Positions 39,001 to 54,000 of a stretch of 64,000 nucleotides of DNA are shown in pieces. The notes under the pieces were generated by a model. That model saw only the letters and a list, made by a program, of their open reading frames with translations, was not told the origin of the DNA and ran no database searches. Position 1 is the stretch's first letter, and each line of letters opens with the position of its first letter. Made by a program: the position numbers and the translations under genes. This DNA comes from Toxotes chatareus (lineage: Eukaryota > Chordata > Actinopteri > Toxotidae), in NCBI GenBank assembly GCA_016801885.1, contig CM028895.1, positions 8,456,001 through 8,520,000 on the forward strand. Reading direction: 5' to 3'.

Positions 39001-42000
39001 AATATGCCAAAAAAGTCATTTTTTATTTTGACCTTAAAATGTCATAAAAATGGTCATAGTATAGTAAGGCGTCAAAATCGGCCAAAAAAAGTCATTTTTT
39101 ATTTTGACCTCAAAATGTCATAAAAATGGTCTCAGTATAGTGGGGCGTCAAAATCTGCCAAAAAAAAGTGATTTTTTATTTTAACCTTAAAATGTTATAA
39201 AAATGGTCATACCACAGTATGACGCAAAAATATGTAAAAAAAAAAAAAAAAAAAGTCATAGTTTATCAATGCCTAAAAATGTTGTAGAAAACATCATAGT
39301 ATTGTATGGCGTCAAAATCAGCCAAAAAAAGTCATTTTTTATTTTGACCTCAAAATGCCAAAAAAAACGTCATACGGCCGTAAGGCATCAAAAAATGTCC
39401 AAGGCCTAAAAATGTTGTAGAAAACGTCATAATATTGTATGGCGTCAAAATCGGCCAAAAAGTCATTTTTTATTTTGACCTCAAAATGTCATAAAAAATG
39501 TCATACAACCGTAAGGCGTCAAAAAATGCAGAAAAAACTCATATTTTTGTAAGACCTTAAAATGTCATAAAAAACGTCATACGGCCGTAAGGCGTCAAAA
39601 AATGCCAAAAAAAGGTCATATTTTTGTAAGACCTTAAAATGTCATAAAAAATGTCATACGGCCGTAAGGCGTCAAAAAATGCCAAAAAAAGTCATATTTT
39701 TGTAAGACCTCAAAATGTAAAAAAAAAGTAAAGTAAAAAAGTACGCCGTAAGCCGTCAAAATCGGCCAAAAAAAGTCAAAATTTTTTTTGACCTCAAAAT
39801 GTCATAAAAAACGTCATAATAGTAAGGTGTCAAAATCGGACAAAAAAAGTCAAAAAAATTTTTTGACCTCAAAATGTCATAAAAAACGTCATAGTATAGT
39901 AAGGCGTCAAAATCGGCCAAAAAAAGTCAAAAAATTTTTTGACCTCAAAATGTTATAAAAAACGTCATAGTATAGTAAGGCGTCAAAATCGGACCAAAAA
40001 AGTCAAAAAAAATTTTGACCTCAAAATGTCATAAAAAAAACATCATAGTATAGTAAGGCGTCAAAATCGGACAAAAAAAGTCAAAAATTTTTTGACCTCA
40101 AAATGTCATAAAAAACGTCATAGTATAGTAAGGCGTCAAAATCGGACAAAAAAAGTCAAAAAAAATTTTGACCTCAAAATGTCATAAAAAACGTCATACT
40201 ATAATATGCCGTTTTTTTCGGCCAAAAAAAGTCAAAAAAATGTTTGACCTCAAAATGTCATAAAAAAAAGTCATAGTATAGTATGCCGTTTTTTTTGGCA
40301 AAAAAAAAGTAAAAAAATTTTTTGACCTCAAAATGTCATAAAAAACGTCATAGTATAGTATGCCGTTTTTTTTCGGCCAGAAAAACTCAAAAAAAAAATT
40401 TGACCTCAAAATGTCATAAAAAACGTCATGGTATAGTAAGGCGTAAAATTTTTTCACCTCAAAATGTCATAAAAAACGTCATAGTATAGTATGCCGTTTT
40501 TTTCGGCCAAAAAAAGTCAAATTTTTTTTTGACCTCAAAATGTCATAAAAAAACAAAATAGTATAGTAAGGCGTAAAAATCGGACCAAAAAAGTCAAAAA
40601 AAATTTTGACCTCAAAATGTCATAAAAAACGTCATAGTATATTATGCCGTTTTTTTCGGCCAAAAAAATTAAAAAATTTTTTTGACATCAAAATGTCATA
40701 AAAAACGTCATAGTATAGTAAGGCGTCAAAATCGGACAAAATAAGTCAAAAAATTTTTTGACCTCAAAATGTCATAAAAAACGTCATAGTATAGTAAGGC
40801 GTCAAAATCGGACAAAAAAAGTCAAAAAAATTTTTGACCTCAAAATGTCATAAAAAACGTCAGAGTCTAGTAAGGCGTCAAAATCGGACAAAAAAAGTCA
40901 AAAAAATTTTTGACCTCAAAATGTCATAAAAAACGTCATGGTATAGTAAGGCGTCAAAATCGGACAAAAAAAGTCAAACATTTTTTGACCTCAAAATGTC
41001 ATAAAAACGTCATACTATAATATGCGCTCAAAATCGGACCAAAAAGTCAAAAATTTTTTTGACCTCAAAATGTCATAAAAAACATCATAGTATAGTAAGG
41101 CGTCAAAATCGGACCAAAAAAGTCAAAAAAATTTTTGACCTCAAAATGTCATAAAAAACGTCAGAGTCTAGTAAGGCGTCAAAATCGGACCAAAAAAGTC
41201 AAAAAAATTTTTGACCTCAAAATGTCATAAAAAACGTCATAGTATAGTATGCCTTTTTTTTCAGCCAAAAAAAGTCAAAAAAATTTTTGACCTCAAAATG
41301 TCATAAAAAACGTCATACTATAATATGCCGTTTTTTTTCGCCAAAAAAAGTCAAAAATTTTTTTGACCTCAAAATGTCATAAAAACATCATAGTATAGTA
41401 AGGCGTCAAAATCGGACAAAAAAAGTCAAACATTTTTTTGACCTCAAAATGTCATAAAAAACATCATAGTATAGTATGCATCAAAATCGGACCAAAAAAA
41501 AAGTCAAAAAATTTTGACCTCAAAATGCCATAAAAAAAAGTCATAGTATAGTAAGGCGTCAAAATCGGCCAAAAAAAGTCAAAAAATTTTTTGACCTCAA
41601 AATGTCATAAAAAACGTCATAGTATAGTAAGGCGTCAAAATCGGACCAAAAAAGTCAAAATTTTTTGTGACCTCAAAATGTCATAAAAAACGTCATAGTA
41701 TATTATGCCGTTTTTTTTTCGGCCAATAAAAGTCAAAAAAAATTTTGACCTCAAAATGTCATAAAAAACATCATAGTATAGTAAGGCGTCAAAATCGGAC
41801 AAAAAAAGTCAAAAAAATTTCGACCTCAAAATGTCATAAAAAACATCATAGTATAGTATGGCGTTTTTTTCAGGACAAAAAAGTCAAATTTTTTTGACCT
41901 CAAAATGTCATAAAAAACGTCATAGTATAGTAAGGCGTCAAAATCGGACCAAAAAAGTCAAAAAAATTTTTGACCTCAAAATGTCATAAAAAACGTCATA

Positions 42001-45000
42001 GTATAGTAAGGCGTCAAAATCGGACAAAAAAAGTCAAAAAAATTTTTGACTTCAAAATGTCATAAAAAACGTCATAGTATAGTATGCCTTTTTTTTCGGC
42101 CAAAAAAAGTCAAAAAAATTTTTGACCTCAAAATGTCATAAAAAACGTCATACTATAATATGCCGTTTTTTTCGGCCAAAAAAAGTCAAAAAATTTTTTG
42201 ACCTCAAAATGTCATAAAAAACGTCATAGTATAATAAGGCGTCAAAATCGGACCAGAAAAGTCAAAAAATTTTTGACTTCAAAATGGCATTAAAAAACGT
42301 CATAGTATAGTAAGGCGTCAAAATCGGACAAAAAAAAGTCAAAAAAATTTTTGACCTCAAAATGTCATAAAAAACGTCATACTATAATATGCCGTTTTTT
42401 TTGGCCAAAAAAAGTCAAAAAAATTTTTGACCTCAAAATGTCATAAAAAACATCATAGTATAGTAAGGCGTCAAAATCGGACCAAAAAAGTAAAAAAAAA
42501 TTTTTGACCTCAAAATGTCATAAAAAAAAAGTCATAGTATAGTAAGGCGTCAAAATCGGACAAAAAAAGTCAAACATTTTTTTGACCTCAGAATGTCATA
42601 AAAAACGTCAGAGTCTAGTAAGGCATCAAAATCGGACCAAAAAGGTCAAAAAAATTTTTGACCTCAAAATGTCATAAAAAACGTCATGGTATGGTAAGGC
42701 GTAAAAATCGGACCAAAAAAGTCAAAATTTTTTGTGACCTCAAAATGTCATAAAAAACGTCATTGTATAGTATGCCGTTTTTTTCGGCCAAAAAAAGTCA
42801 AAAATTTTTTTGACCTCAAAATGTCATAAAAAAACAAAATAGTATAGTAAGGCGTAAAAATTGGACCAAAAAAGTCAAAAAAATTTTTGACCTCAAAATG
42901 TCATAAAAAACGTCATAGTATATTATGCCGTTTTTTTCGGCCAAAAAAAGTCAAAAATTTTTTTGACATCAAAATGTCATAAAAAACGTCATAGTATAGT
43001 AAGGCGTGAATATCTGACAAAAAAAGTCAAAAAATTTTTTGACCTCAAAATGTCATAAAAAACATCATAGTATAGTATGCCGTTTTTTTTGGCCAAAAAA
43101 AGTCAAAAAAATTTTTGACCTCAAAATGTCATAAAAAACGTCATAGTATAGTATGCCTTTTTTTTCGGCCAAAAAAAGTCAAAAAATTTTTTGACCTCAA
43201 AATGTCATAAAAAACGTCATACTATAATATGCCGTTTTTTTCAGCCAAAAAAAGTCAAAAAATTTTTGACCTCAAAATGTCATAAAAAACATCATAGTAT
43301 AGTAAGGCGTCAAAATCGGACAAAAAAAGTCAAAAAAATTTTTGACCTCAAAATGTCATAAAAAACGTCATGGTATGGTAAGGCGTAAAAATCGGACCAA
43401 AAAAGTCAAAATTTTTTGTGACCTCAAAATGTCATAAAAAACGTCATAGTATAGTATGCCGTTTTTTTCGGCCAAAAAAAGTCAAAAAAAATTTTCACCT
43501 CAAAATGTCATAAAAAACGTCATAGTATAGTATGCCGTTTTTTTCGGCCAAAAAAAGTCAATTTTTTTTTTTGACCTCAAAATGTCATAAAAAACGCCAT
43601 AGTATAGTAAGGCGTAAAAATCGGACCAAAAAAGTCAAAAAAAATTTTGACCTCAAAATGTCATAAAAAACGTCATAGTATAATAAGGCGTCAAAATCGG
43701 ACCAAAAAAGTCAAAAAATTTTTTGACTGCAAAATGGCATTAAAAAACGTCATAGTTTAGTAAGGTGTCAAAATCGAACAAAAAAAGTCAAAAAAATTTT
43801 TGACCTCAAAATGTCATAAAAAACGTCATGGTATGGTAAGGCGTAAAAATCGGACCAAAAAAGTCAAAATTTTTTGTGACCTCAAAATGTCATAAAAAAC
43901 GTCATAGTATAGTATGCCGTTTTTTTCGGCCAAAAAAAGTCAAAAAAAATTTTCACCTCAAAATGTCATAAAAAACGTCATAGTATAGTATGCCGGTTTT
44001 TTCGGCCAAAAAAAGTCAAAAAAATGTTTGACCTCAAAATGTCATAAAAAACATCATAGTATAGTAAGGCGTCAAAATCGGACAAAAAAAGTCAAAAAAA
44101 TTTTTGACCTCAAAATGTCATAAAAAACGTCATGGTATGGTAAGGCGTAAAAATCGGACCAAAAAAGTCAAAATTTTTTGTGACCTCAAAATGTCATAAA
44201 AAACGTCATAGTATATTATGCCGTTTTTTTACGGCCAATAAAAGTCAAAAAATATTTTGACCTCAAAATGTCATAAAAAACGTCATAGTATAGTAAGGCG
44301 TCAAAATCGGACAACAAAAGTCAAACAAATTTTTGACTTCAAAATGTCATAAAAAACGTCATAGTATAGTATGCCTTTTTTTTCAGCCAAAAAAAGTCAA
44401 AAAAATTTTTGACCTCAAAATGTCATAAAAAACGTCATACTATAATATGCCGTTTTTTTCGGCCAAAAAAAGTCAAAAATTTTTTTGACCTCAAAATGTC
44501 ATAAAAAACATCATAGTATAGTAAGGCGTCAAAATCGGACAAAAAAAGTCAAACATTTTTTTGACCTCAAAATGTCATAAAAAACGTCAGAGTCTAGTAA
44601 GGCATCAAAATCGGACCAAAAAAGTCAAAAAAAATTTTGACCTCAAAATGTCATAAAACACGTCATAGTATAGTATGCCTTTTTTTTCGGCCAAAAAAAG
44701 TAAAAAAAATTTTTGACCTCAAAATGTCATAAAAAACGTCATAGTATATTATATAAAAGGCGTTTTTTTCGCCAAAAAAGTCAAAACATTTTTTCAAAAT
44801 GACCTCAAAATGTCATAAAAAACGTCATAGTATAGTAAAAATGTCAAAATCGGATAAAAAAAAGTCAAAAAATTTTTTGACCTCAAAATGTCATAAAAAA
44901 CGTCATACTATAATATGCCGTTTTTTTCAGCCAAAAAAAGTCAAAAAATTTTTTGACCTCAAAATGTCATAAAAAACATCATAGTATAGTATGCCGTTTT

Positions 45001-48000
45001 TTTTCGGCCAAAAAAAGTCAAATTTTTTTTTGACCTCAAAATGTCATAAAAAACGTCATAGTATAGTAAGGCGTCAAAATCGGACAAAAAAAGTCAAAAA
45101 AATTTTTGACTTCAAAATGTCATAAAAAACGTCATAGTATAGTATGCCTTTTTTTTCGGCCAAAAAAAGTAAAAAAAATTTTTGACCTCAAAATGTCATA
45201 AAAAACGTCATAGTATGGTATGTCGTTTTTTTTTTGGCCAAAAAAAGTCAAAACATTTTTGACCTCAAAATGTCATAAAAAAAAAAATTTTTGATAGTAT
45301 AGTATAGTAAAAGTCAAAAAATCGGATAAAAAAGTCAAAAAATTTTTGACCTCAAAATGTCATAAAAAACGTCATACTATAATATGCCGTTTTTTTCAGC
45401 CAAAAAAAGTCAAAAATTTTTTTGACCTCAAAATGTCATAAAAAACGTCATAGTATAGTAAGGCGTCAAAAAAATCGGACAACAAAAGTCAAAAAATTTT
45501 TGACCTCAAAATGACCTCAAAATGTCATAAAAAAACGTCATAGTATAGTATGTCGTTTTTTTCAACCAAAAAGTCAAAAAATTTTTGACCTCAAAATGTC
45601 ATAAAAAACGTCATAGTATAGTAAGGCGTCAAAATCGGACAAAAAAGTCAAAAAAATTTTCACCTCAAAATGTCATAAAAAACGTCATAGTATAGTATAG
45701 GCGTTTTCTTGGACCAAAAAGTCAAAAAATTTTTGACCTCAAAATGTCATAAAAAAGCGTCATAGTATAGTATGCCGTTTTTTTTTTTAAAAAAAGTCAA
45801 AAAATTTTTGACCTCAAAATGTCATAAAAAACATCATAGTATATTATGCGTTTTTTTTTAAAAAAAAAAAGTCAAAAAATTTTGACCTCAAAATGTCATA
45901 AAAAACGTCATAGTATAGTAAAGTAAAGTCAAAATCGGACAAAAAAGTCAAAAAAATTTTTGACCTCAAAATGTCATAAAAAAAGTCATAGTATAGTAAA
46001 GCGTCAAAATCGGACAAAAAAAGTCAAACATTTTTTTGACCTCAAAATGTCATAAAAAACGTCAGAGTCTAGTAAGGCATCAAAATCGGACCAAAAAAAT
46101 TTTTGACCTCAAAATGTCATAAAAAACGTCATAGTATAGTATGCCGTTTTTTTCGGCCAGAAAAAGTCAAAAAAATGTTTGACCTCAAAATGTCATAAAA
46201 AACATCATAGTATAGTAAGGCGTCAAAATCGGACAAAAAAAGTCAAAAAAATTTTTGACCTCAAAAAGTCATAAAAAACGTCATAGTATAGTATGCCTTT
46301 TTTTTCGGCCAAAAAAAGTGAAAAAGTTTTTTGACCTCAAAATTTCATAAAAAACGTCATAGTATGGTATGTCGTTTTTTTCAGCCAAAAAAAGTCAAAA
46401 AAATTTTTGACCTCAAAATGTCATAAAAAAAGCGTCATAGTATAGTAAAGCCGTTTTTTTTCAACAAAAAGTCAAAAAAATTTTTGACCTCAAAATGTCA
46501 TAAAAAACGTCATACTATAATATGCCGTTTTTTTCGGCCAAAAAAAGTCAAAAAATTTTTGACCTCAAAATGTCATAAAAAACATCATAGTATAGTAAGG
46601 CGTCAAAATCGGACAAAAAAAGTCAAACATTTTTTTGACCTCAAAATGTCATAAAACACGTCAGAGTCTAGTAAGGCATCAAAATCGGACCAAAAAAGTC
46701 AAAAAAATTTTTGACCTCAAAATGTCATAAAAAACGTCATAGTATAGTATGCCGTTTTTTTCGGCCAAAAAAAGTCAAAAAATTTTTTGACCTCAAAATG
46801 TCATAAAAAACGTCATAGTATAGTAAGGCGTCAAAATCGGAAAAAAAAAGTCAAAAAATTTTTTGACCTCAAAATGTCATAAAAAACGTCATAGTATAAT
46901 ATGCCGTTTTTTTCGGCCAAAAAAAGTCAAAAAATTTTTTGACCTCAAAATGTCATAAAAAACATCATAGTATATTATGCCGTTTTTTTCGGCCAAAAAA
47001 AGTCAAATTTTTTTTTGACCTCAAAATGTCATAAAAAACGTCATAGTATAGTATGCCTTTTTTTTTCGGCCAAAAGAGGTAAAAAAAATTTTTGACCTCA
47101 AAATGTCATAAAAAACGTTATGGTATGGTATGTCGTTTTTTTTTGCCAAAAAAAGTCAAAAAATTTTTTGACCTCAAAATGTCATAAAAAAACATCATAG
47201 TATAGTATGCCGTTTTTTTCGGCCAAAAAAAGTCAAAAAATTTTTTGACCTCAAAATGTCATAAAAAAAAGTCATAGTATAGTAAAAAATTTTTGACGTC
47301 AAAATCGGCCAAAAAGTCAAAACATTTTTGACCTCAAAATGTCATAAAAAACGTCATAGTATAGTAAAGGCGTCAAAATCGGAAAAAAAAGTCAAAAATT
47401 TTGACCTCAAAATGTCATAAAAAAAAAAAATCATGGTATGGTAAGGCGTAAAAATCGGACCAAAAAAGTCAAAATTTTTTGTGACCTCAAAATGTCATAA
47501 AAAACGTCATAGTATAGTATGCCGTTTTTTTCGGCCAAAAAAAGTCAAAAAAAATTTTCACCTCAAAATGTCATAAAAAACGTCATAGTATAGTATGCCG
47601 TTTTTTTCGGCCAAAAAAAGTCAAAAATTTTTTTGACCTCAAAATGTCATAAAAAACAAAATAGTATAGTAAGGCGTAAAAATCGGACCAAAAAAGTCAA
47701 AAAAAAATTTGACCTCAAAATGTCATAAAAAACATCATAGTATATTATGCCATTTTTTTTCGGCCAATAAAAGTCAAAAAATTTTTTGACATCAAAATGT
47801 CATAAAAAACTACATACTATAATATGCCGTTTTTTTCGGCCAAAAAAAGTCAAAAAATTTTTTGACCTCAAAATGTCATAAAAAACATCATAGTATAGTA
47901 AGGCGTCAAAATCGGCCAAAAAAGTCAAAAAATTTTTGACCTCAAAATGTCATAAAAAACGTCATAGTATAGTAAGGCGTCAAAATCGGACAAAAAAAGT

Positions 48001-51000
48001 CAAAAAATTTTTGACCTCAAAATGTCATAAAAAACGTCATAGTATAGTATGCCTTTTTTTTCGGCCAAAAAAAGTGAAAAAAAATTTTTGACCTCAAAAT
48101 GTCATAAAAAACGTCATAGTATGGTATGTCGTGTTTTTTCGGCCAAAAAAAGTCAAAACATTTTTTGACCTCAAAATGTCATAAAAAACGTCATAGTAAG
48201 GCGTCAAAATCGGATAAAAAAAGTCAAAAAAATTTTTGACCTCAAAATGTCATAAAAAACGTCATACTATAATATGCCGTTTTTTTCGGCCAAAAAAAGT
48301 CAAAAATTTTTTGACCTCAAAATGTCATAAAAAACATCATAGCATAGTATGCGTCAAAATCGGACAAAAAAAGTCAAAACATTTTTTGACCTCAAAATGT
48401 CATAAAAAACGTCATAGTATAGTAAGGCGTCAAAATCGGACCAAAAAAGTCAAAAATTTTTTGACCTCAAAATGTCATAAAAAACGTCATAGTATAGTAT
48501 GCCATTTTTTTCGGCCAAAAAAAGTCAAAAATTTTTTGACCTCAAAATGTCATAAAAAACGTCATAGTATAGTAAGGCGTCAAAATCGGACCAAAAAAAG
48601 TCAAAAAACATTTTTGACCTCAAAATGTCATAAAAAACGTCATAGTATAGTATGCCGTTTTTTTCGGCCAAAAAAGTCAAAAAAATTTTGACCTCAAAAT
48701 GTCATAAAAAAAGTCATAGTATAGTATGCCGTTTTTTTTTTGCAAAAAAAAGTCAAAAAATTTTTGACCTCAAAATGTCATAAAAAACGCGTCATAGTAT
48801 AGTATGCCGTTTTTTTCGATAAAAAAACTCAAAAAAATTTTGACCTCAAAATGTCATAAAAAAAATCGTCATGGTATAAGTAAAAGTAAAAATCGGACCA
48901 AAAAAGTCAAAATTTTTTGTGACCTCAAAATGTCATAAAAAAATCATAGTATAGTATAGTATTTTTTTTTTCGCCAAAAAAAGTCAAATTTTTTTTTGAC
49001 CTCAAAATGTCATAAAAAACAAAATAGTATAGTAAGGCGTAAAAATCGGACCAAAAAAGTCAAAAAAATTTTTGACCTCAAAATGTCATAAAAAAACGTC
49101 ATAGTATATTATGCCGTTTTTTTCGGCCAAAAAAAGTCAAAATTTTTTTTGACATCAAAATGTCATAAAAAACGTCATAGTATAGTAAGGCGTCAAAATC
49201 GGCCAAAAAAAGTCAAATTTTTTTTTGACCTCAAAATGTCATAAAAAATGTCATAGTATAGTATGCCTTTTTTTTTTCGGCCAAAAACAGTCAAAAAAAA
49301 TTTTGACCTCAAAATGTCATAAAAAAGGTCATTGTATAGTATGCCGTTGTTTTCGGCCAAAAAAAGTCAAAAAATTTTTTGACCTCAAAATGTCATAAAA
49401 AACATCATAGTATAGTAAGGCGTCAAAATCGGACAAAAAAAGTCAAACATTTTTTTGACCTCAAAATGTCATAAAACACGTCAGAGTCTAGTAAGGCATC
49501 AAAATCGGACCAAAAAAGTCAAAAAAATTTTTGACCTCAAAATGTCATAAAAAACGTCATAGTATAGTATGCCGTTTTTTTTTCGCCAAAAAAAAGTCAA
49601 AAATTTTTGACCTCACAATGTCATAAAAAAAAACATAGTCATAGTGTAGTAAAAAGTCAAAATCGGAAAAAAAAAAGTCAAAAATTTTTTGACCTCAAAA
49701 TGTCATAAAAAAAAACGTCATAGTATAGTATGCCGTTTTTTTTTAAACCAAAAAGTCAAAAAATTTTTTGACCTCAAAATGTCATAAAAAACATCATAGT
49801 ATATTATGCCGTTTTTTTCGGCAAAAAAAAGGCAAATTTTTTTGGACCTCAAAATGTCATAAAAAACGTCATAGTATAGTGAGGCGTCAAAATCGGACAA
49901 AAAAAGTCAAAAAAAATTTTTGACCTCAAAATGTCATAAAAAAAGTCATAGTATAGTAAGGCGTCAAAATCGGACAAAAAAAGTCAAACATTTTTTTGAC
50001 CTCAAAATGTCATAAAAAACGTCATAGTATAGTATGCCGTTTTTTTCGGCCAGAAAAAGTCAAAAAAATGTTTGACCTCAAAATGTCATAAAAAACATCA
50101 TAGTATAGTATGCCGTTTTTCGGACAAAAAAAGTCAAAAAAATTTTTTGACCTCAAAAAGTCATAAAAAACGTATAGTATAGTATGCCTTTTTTTTTCGG
50201 CCAAAAAAGGTGAAAAAAATTTTGACCTCAAAATGTCATAAAAAAACGTCATAGTATGGTATGTCGTGTTTTTTCGGCCAAAAAAAAGTCAAAACATTTT
50301 TGACCTCAAAATGTCATAAAAAACATCATAGTATAGTAAGCGCGTCAAAATCGGATAAAAAAAGTCAAAAAATTTTTGACCTCAAAATGTCATAAAAAAA
50401 AATCATACTATAATATGCCGTTTTTTTTCGCCAAAAAAGTCAAAAATTTTTTGACCTCAAAATGTCATAAAAAACATCATAGTATAGTATGCGTTTTTTC
50501 GGAAAAAAAAAGTCAAATTTTTTTTTGACCTCAAAATGTCATAAAAAACGTCATAGTATAGTATGCCTTTTTTTTTCGGCCAAAAGAGGTAAAAAAAATT
50601 TTTGACCTCAAAATGTCATAAAAAACGTTATACTATAATATGTCGTTTTTTTTCGCCAAAAAAGTCAAAAAATTTTTGACCTCAAAATGTCATAAAAAAC
50701 ATCATAGTATAGTATGCCGCGTTTTTTTCGGACAAAAAAAGTCAAAAAATTTTTTGACCTCAAAATGTCATAAAAAAAAGTCATAGTATAGTAAGGCGTC
50801 AAAATCGGCCAAAAAAAGTCAAAAAAAATTTCGACCTCAAAATGTCATAAAAAACGTCATAGTATAATAAGGCGTCAAAATCGGACCAAAAAAGTCAAAA
50901 AAATTTTTGACTTCAAAATGGCATTAAAAAACGTCATAGTTTAGTAAGGCGTCAAAATCGGACAAAAAAAGTCAAAAAATGTTTGACCTCAAAATGTCAT

Positions 51001-54000
51001 AAAAAACATCATAGTATAGTAAGGCGTCAAAATCGGACAAAAAAGTCAAAAATTTTGACAAAAAAGTCAAAAAAAAGTACGTTTGACCTCAAAAAAAATC
51101 ATAAAAAAGTGACGTCATAGTATAGTAAAGGCGTAAAAATCGGACCAAAAAGTCAAAAAATTTTGTGACCTCAAAATGTCATAAAAAACGTCATAGTATA
51201 GTATGCGGTTTTTTTCGCCAAAAAAGTCAAAAAAATTTTCACCTCAAAATGTCATAAAAAAAAAATAGTATAGTAAGGCGTCAAAATCGGATAAAAAAAA
51301 AATAGTCAAAAAATTTTGACCTCAAAATGTCATAAAAAAACGTCATACTATATTATGCCGTTTTTTCGGCCAATAAAAGTCAAAAAAAAAAAATGTCAAA
51401 AAACTACATTTTGACCTCAAAATGTTATAAAAAAGTCAAAAATTTTTGACCTCATAATGTATAAAAAACATCATAGTATAGTAAGGCAAAAATCGGACCA
51501 AAAAAGTAAAAAAATTTTTGACCTCAAAATGTCATAAAAAAACGTCATAGTATAGTAAAGGCGTCAAAATCGGCCAAAAAAGTCAAAAAATTTTTTGACC
51601 TCAAAATGTCATAAAAAAGCGTCATAGTATAGTAAAGGCGTCAAAATCGGACAAAAAAGTCTAAAAATTTTTGACCTCAAAATGTCATAAAAAACGTCAT
51701 AGTATAGTATGCCTTTTTTTTTCGCCAAAAAAGTCAAAAATTTTTTGACCTCAAAATGTCATAAAAAACGCATATAGTATAGTAAGGCGTCAAAATCGGA
51801 CCAAAAAAGTCAAAAAAACATTTTTGACCTCAAAATGTCATAAAAAACGTCATAGTATAGTATGCCGTTTTTTTCGGCCAGAAAAAGTCAAAAAAATGTT
51901 TGACCTCAAAATGTCATAAAAAAAGTCATAGTATAGTATGCCGTTTTTTTTGGCAAAAAAAAAAAAAAAAATTTTTACCTCAAAATGTCATAAAAAACGT
52001 CATAGTATAGTATGCCGTTTTTTTTCGGCCAGAAAAACTCAAAAAAAATTTTGACCTCAAAATGTCATAAAAAACGTCATGGTATAGTAAGGCGTAAAAA
52101 TCGGACCAAAAAAGTCAACATTTTTTGTGACCTCAAAATGTCATAAAATTCGTCATAGTATAGTATGCCCTTTTTTTCGGCCAAAAAAAGTCAAATTTTT
52201 TTTTGACCTCAAAATGTCATAAAAAACAAAATAGTATAGTAAGGCGTAAAAATCGGACCAAAAAAGTCAAAAAAATTTTTGACCTCAAAATGTCATAAAA
52301 AAACGTCATAGTATATTATGCCGTTTTTTTCGGCCAAAAAAAGTCAAAATTTTTTTTGACATCAAAATGTCATAAAAAACGTCATAGTATAGTAAGGCGT
52401 CAAAATCGGCCAAAAAAAGTCAAATTTTTTTTTGACCTCAAAATGTCATAAAAAATGTCATAGTATAGTATGCCTTTTTTTTTTTCCGCCAAAAACAGTC
52501 AAAAAAAATTTTGACCTCAAAATGTCATAAAAAAGGTCATTGTATAGTATGCCGTTGTTTTCGGCCAAAAAAAGTCAAAAAATTTTTTGACCTCAAAATG
52601 TCATAAAAAACGTCATAGTAAGGCGTCAAAATCGGACCAAAAAAGTCAAAAAAATTTTTGACCTCAGAATGTCAAAAAAAACGTCATAATATAGTATGTT
52701 GTTTTTTTCGGCCAAAAAAAGTCAAAACATTTTTTGACCTCAAAATGTCATAAAAAACGTCATAGTAAGTAAGGCGTCAAAATCGGACAAAAAAAGTCAA
52801 AAAATTTTTTGACCTCAAAATGTCATAAAAAACGTCGTAGTATAGTAAGGCGTCAAAATCGGACCAAAAAAGTCAAACATTTTTTTGACCTCAAAATGTC
52901 ATAAAAAACGTCATAGTATAGTATGCCTTTTTTTTTCGGAAAAAAGTCAAAAAAATTTTTGACCTCAAAATGTCATAAAAAACGTCATAGTATAGTATGC
53001 CGTTTTTTTCGGCCAAAAAAAGTCAAAAATTTTTTTGACCTCAAAATGTCATAAAAAACATCATAGTATAGTATGCCGTTTTTTTTCGGCCAAAAAAGTC
53101 AAATTTTTTTTTGACCTCAAAATGTCATAAAAAACATCATAGTATAGTAAGGCGTCAAAATCGGACAAAAAAAGTCAAAAAAATTTTTGACTTCAAAATC
53201 TCATAAAAAAACATCATAGTATAGTATGCCTTTTTTTTCGGCCAAAAAAAGTCAAAAAATTTTTTGACCTCAAAATGTCATAAAAAACGTCATACTATAC
53301 TATGCCGTTTTTTTCGGCCAAAAAAAGTCAAAAAATTTTTGACCTCAAAATGTCATAAAAACATCATAGTATAGTAAGGCGTCAAAATCGGACAAAAAAA
53401 GTTCAAAAAATTTTTGACCTCAAAATGTCATAAAAAACGTCATAGTATAGTAAGGCGTCAAAATCGGACAAAAAAAAGTCAAAAAAATTTTTTACCTCAA
53501 AATGTCACAAAAAACATCATAGTATAGTAAGGCGTGAAAATCAGACAAAAAAAGCTAAAAAAATTTTTGACCTCAAAATGTCATAAAAAATGTCATAGTA
53601 TGCCGTTTTTTTCGGCCAAAAAAAGTCTAAACATTTTTTGACCTCAAAATGTCATAAAAAACGTCATAGTATAGTAAGGCGTCAAAATCGGACAAAAAAA
53701 GTCAAAAAATTTTTGGACCTCAAAATGTCATAAAAAACGTCATAGTATAGTATGCCTTTTTTTTTCGGCCAAAAAAAGTCAAAAAAATTTTTGACCTCAC
53801 AATGTCATAAAAAACGTCATAGTATAGTATGCCGTTTTTTTCGGCCAAAAAAAGTCAAAAAATTTTTGACCTCAAAATGTCATAAAAAACATCATAGTAT
53901 AGTATGTCGTTTTTTTCGGCCAAAAAAAGTCAAAAATTTCTTTGACCTCAAAATGTCAAAAAAACGTCAAAGTATAGTAAAGGCGTTTCGACCTCAAAAA

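Noticed and set aside
48236..48691. 151-residue open frame of repeated TSKCHKKRHSIV units in the satellite (also 53752-54111, 54359-54592, 40194-40457, 49718-49900, 50022-50252)
   Set aside because: It is read-through of the 76-bp repeat in frames kept open by small indels. The same peptide appears wherever the frame allows, with no start context or splice evidence.
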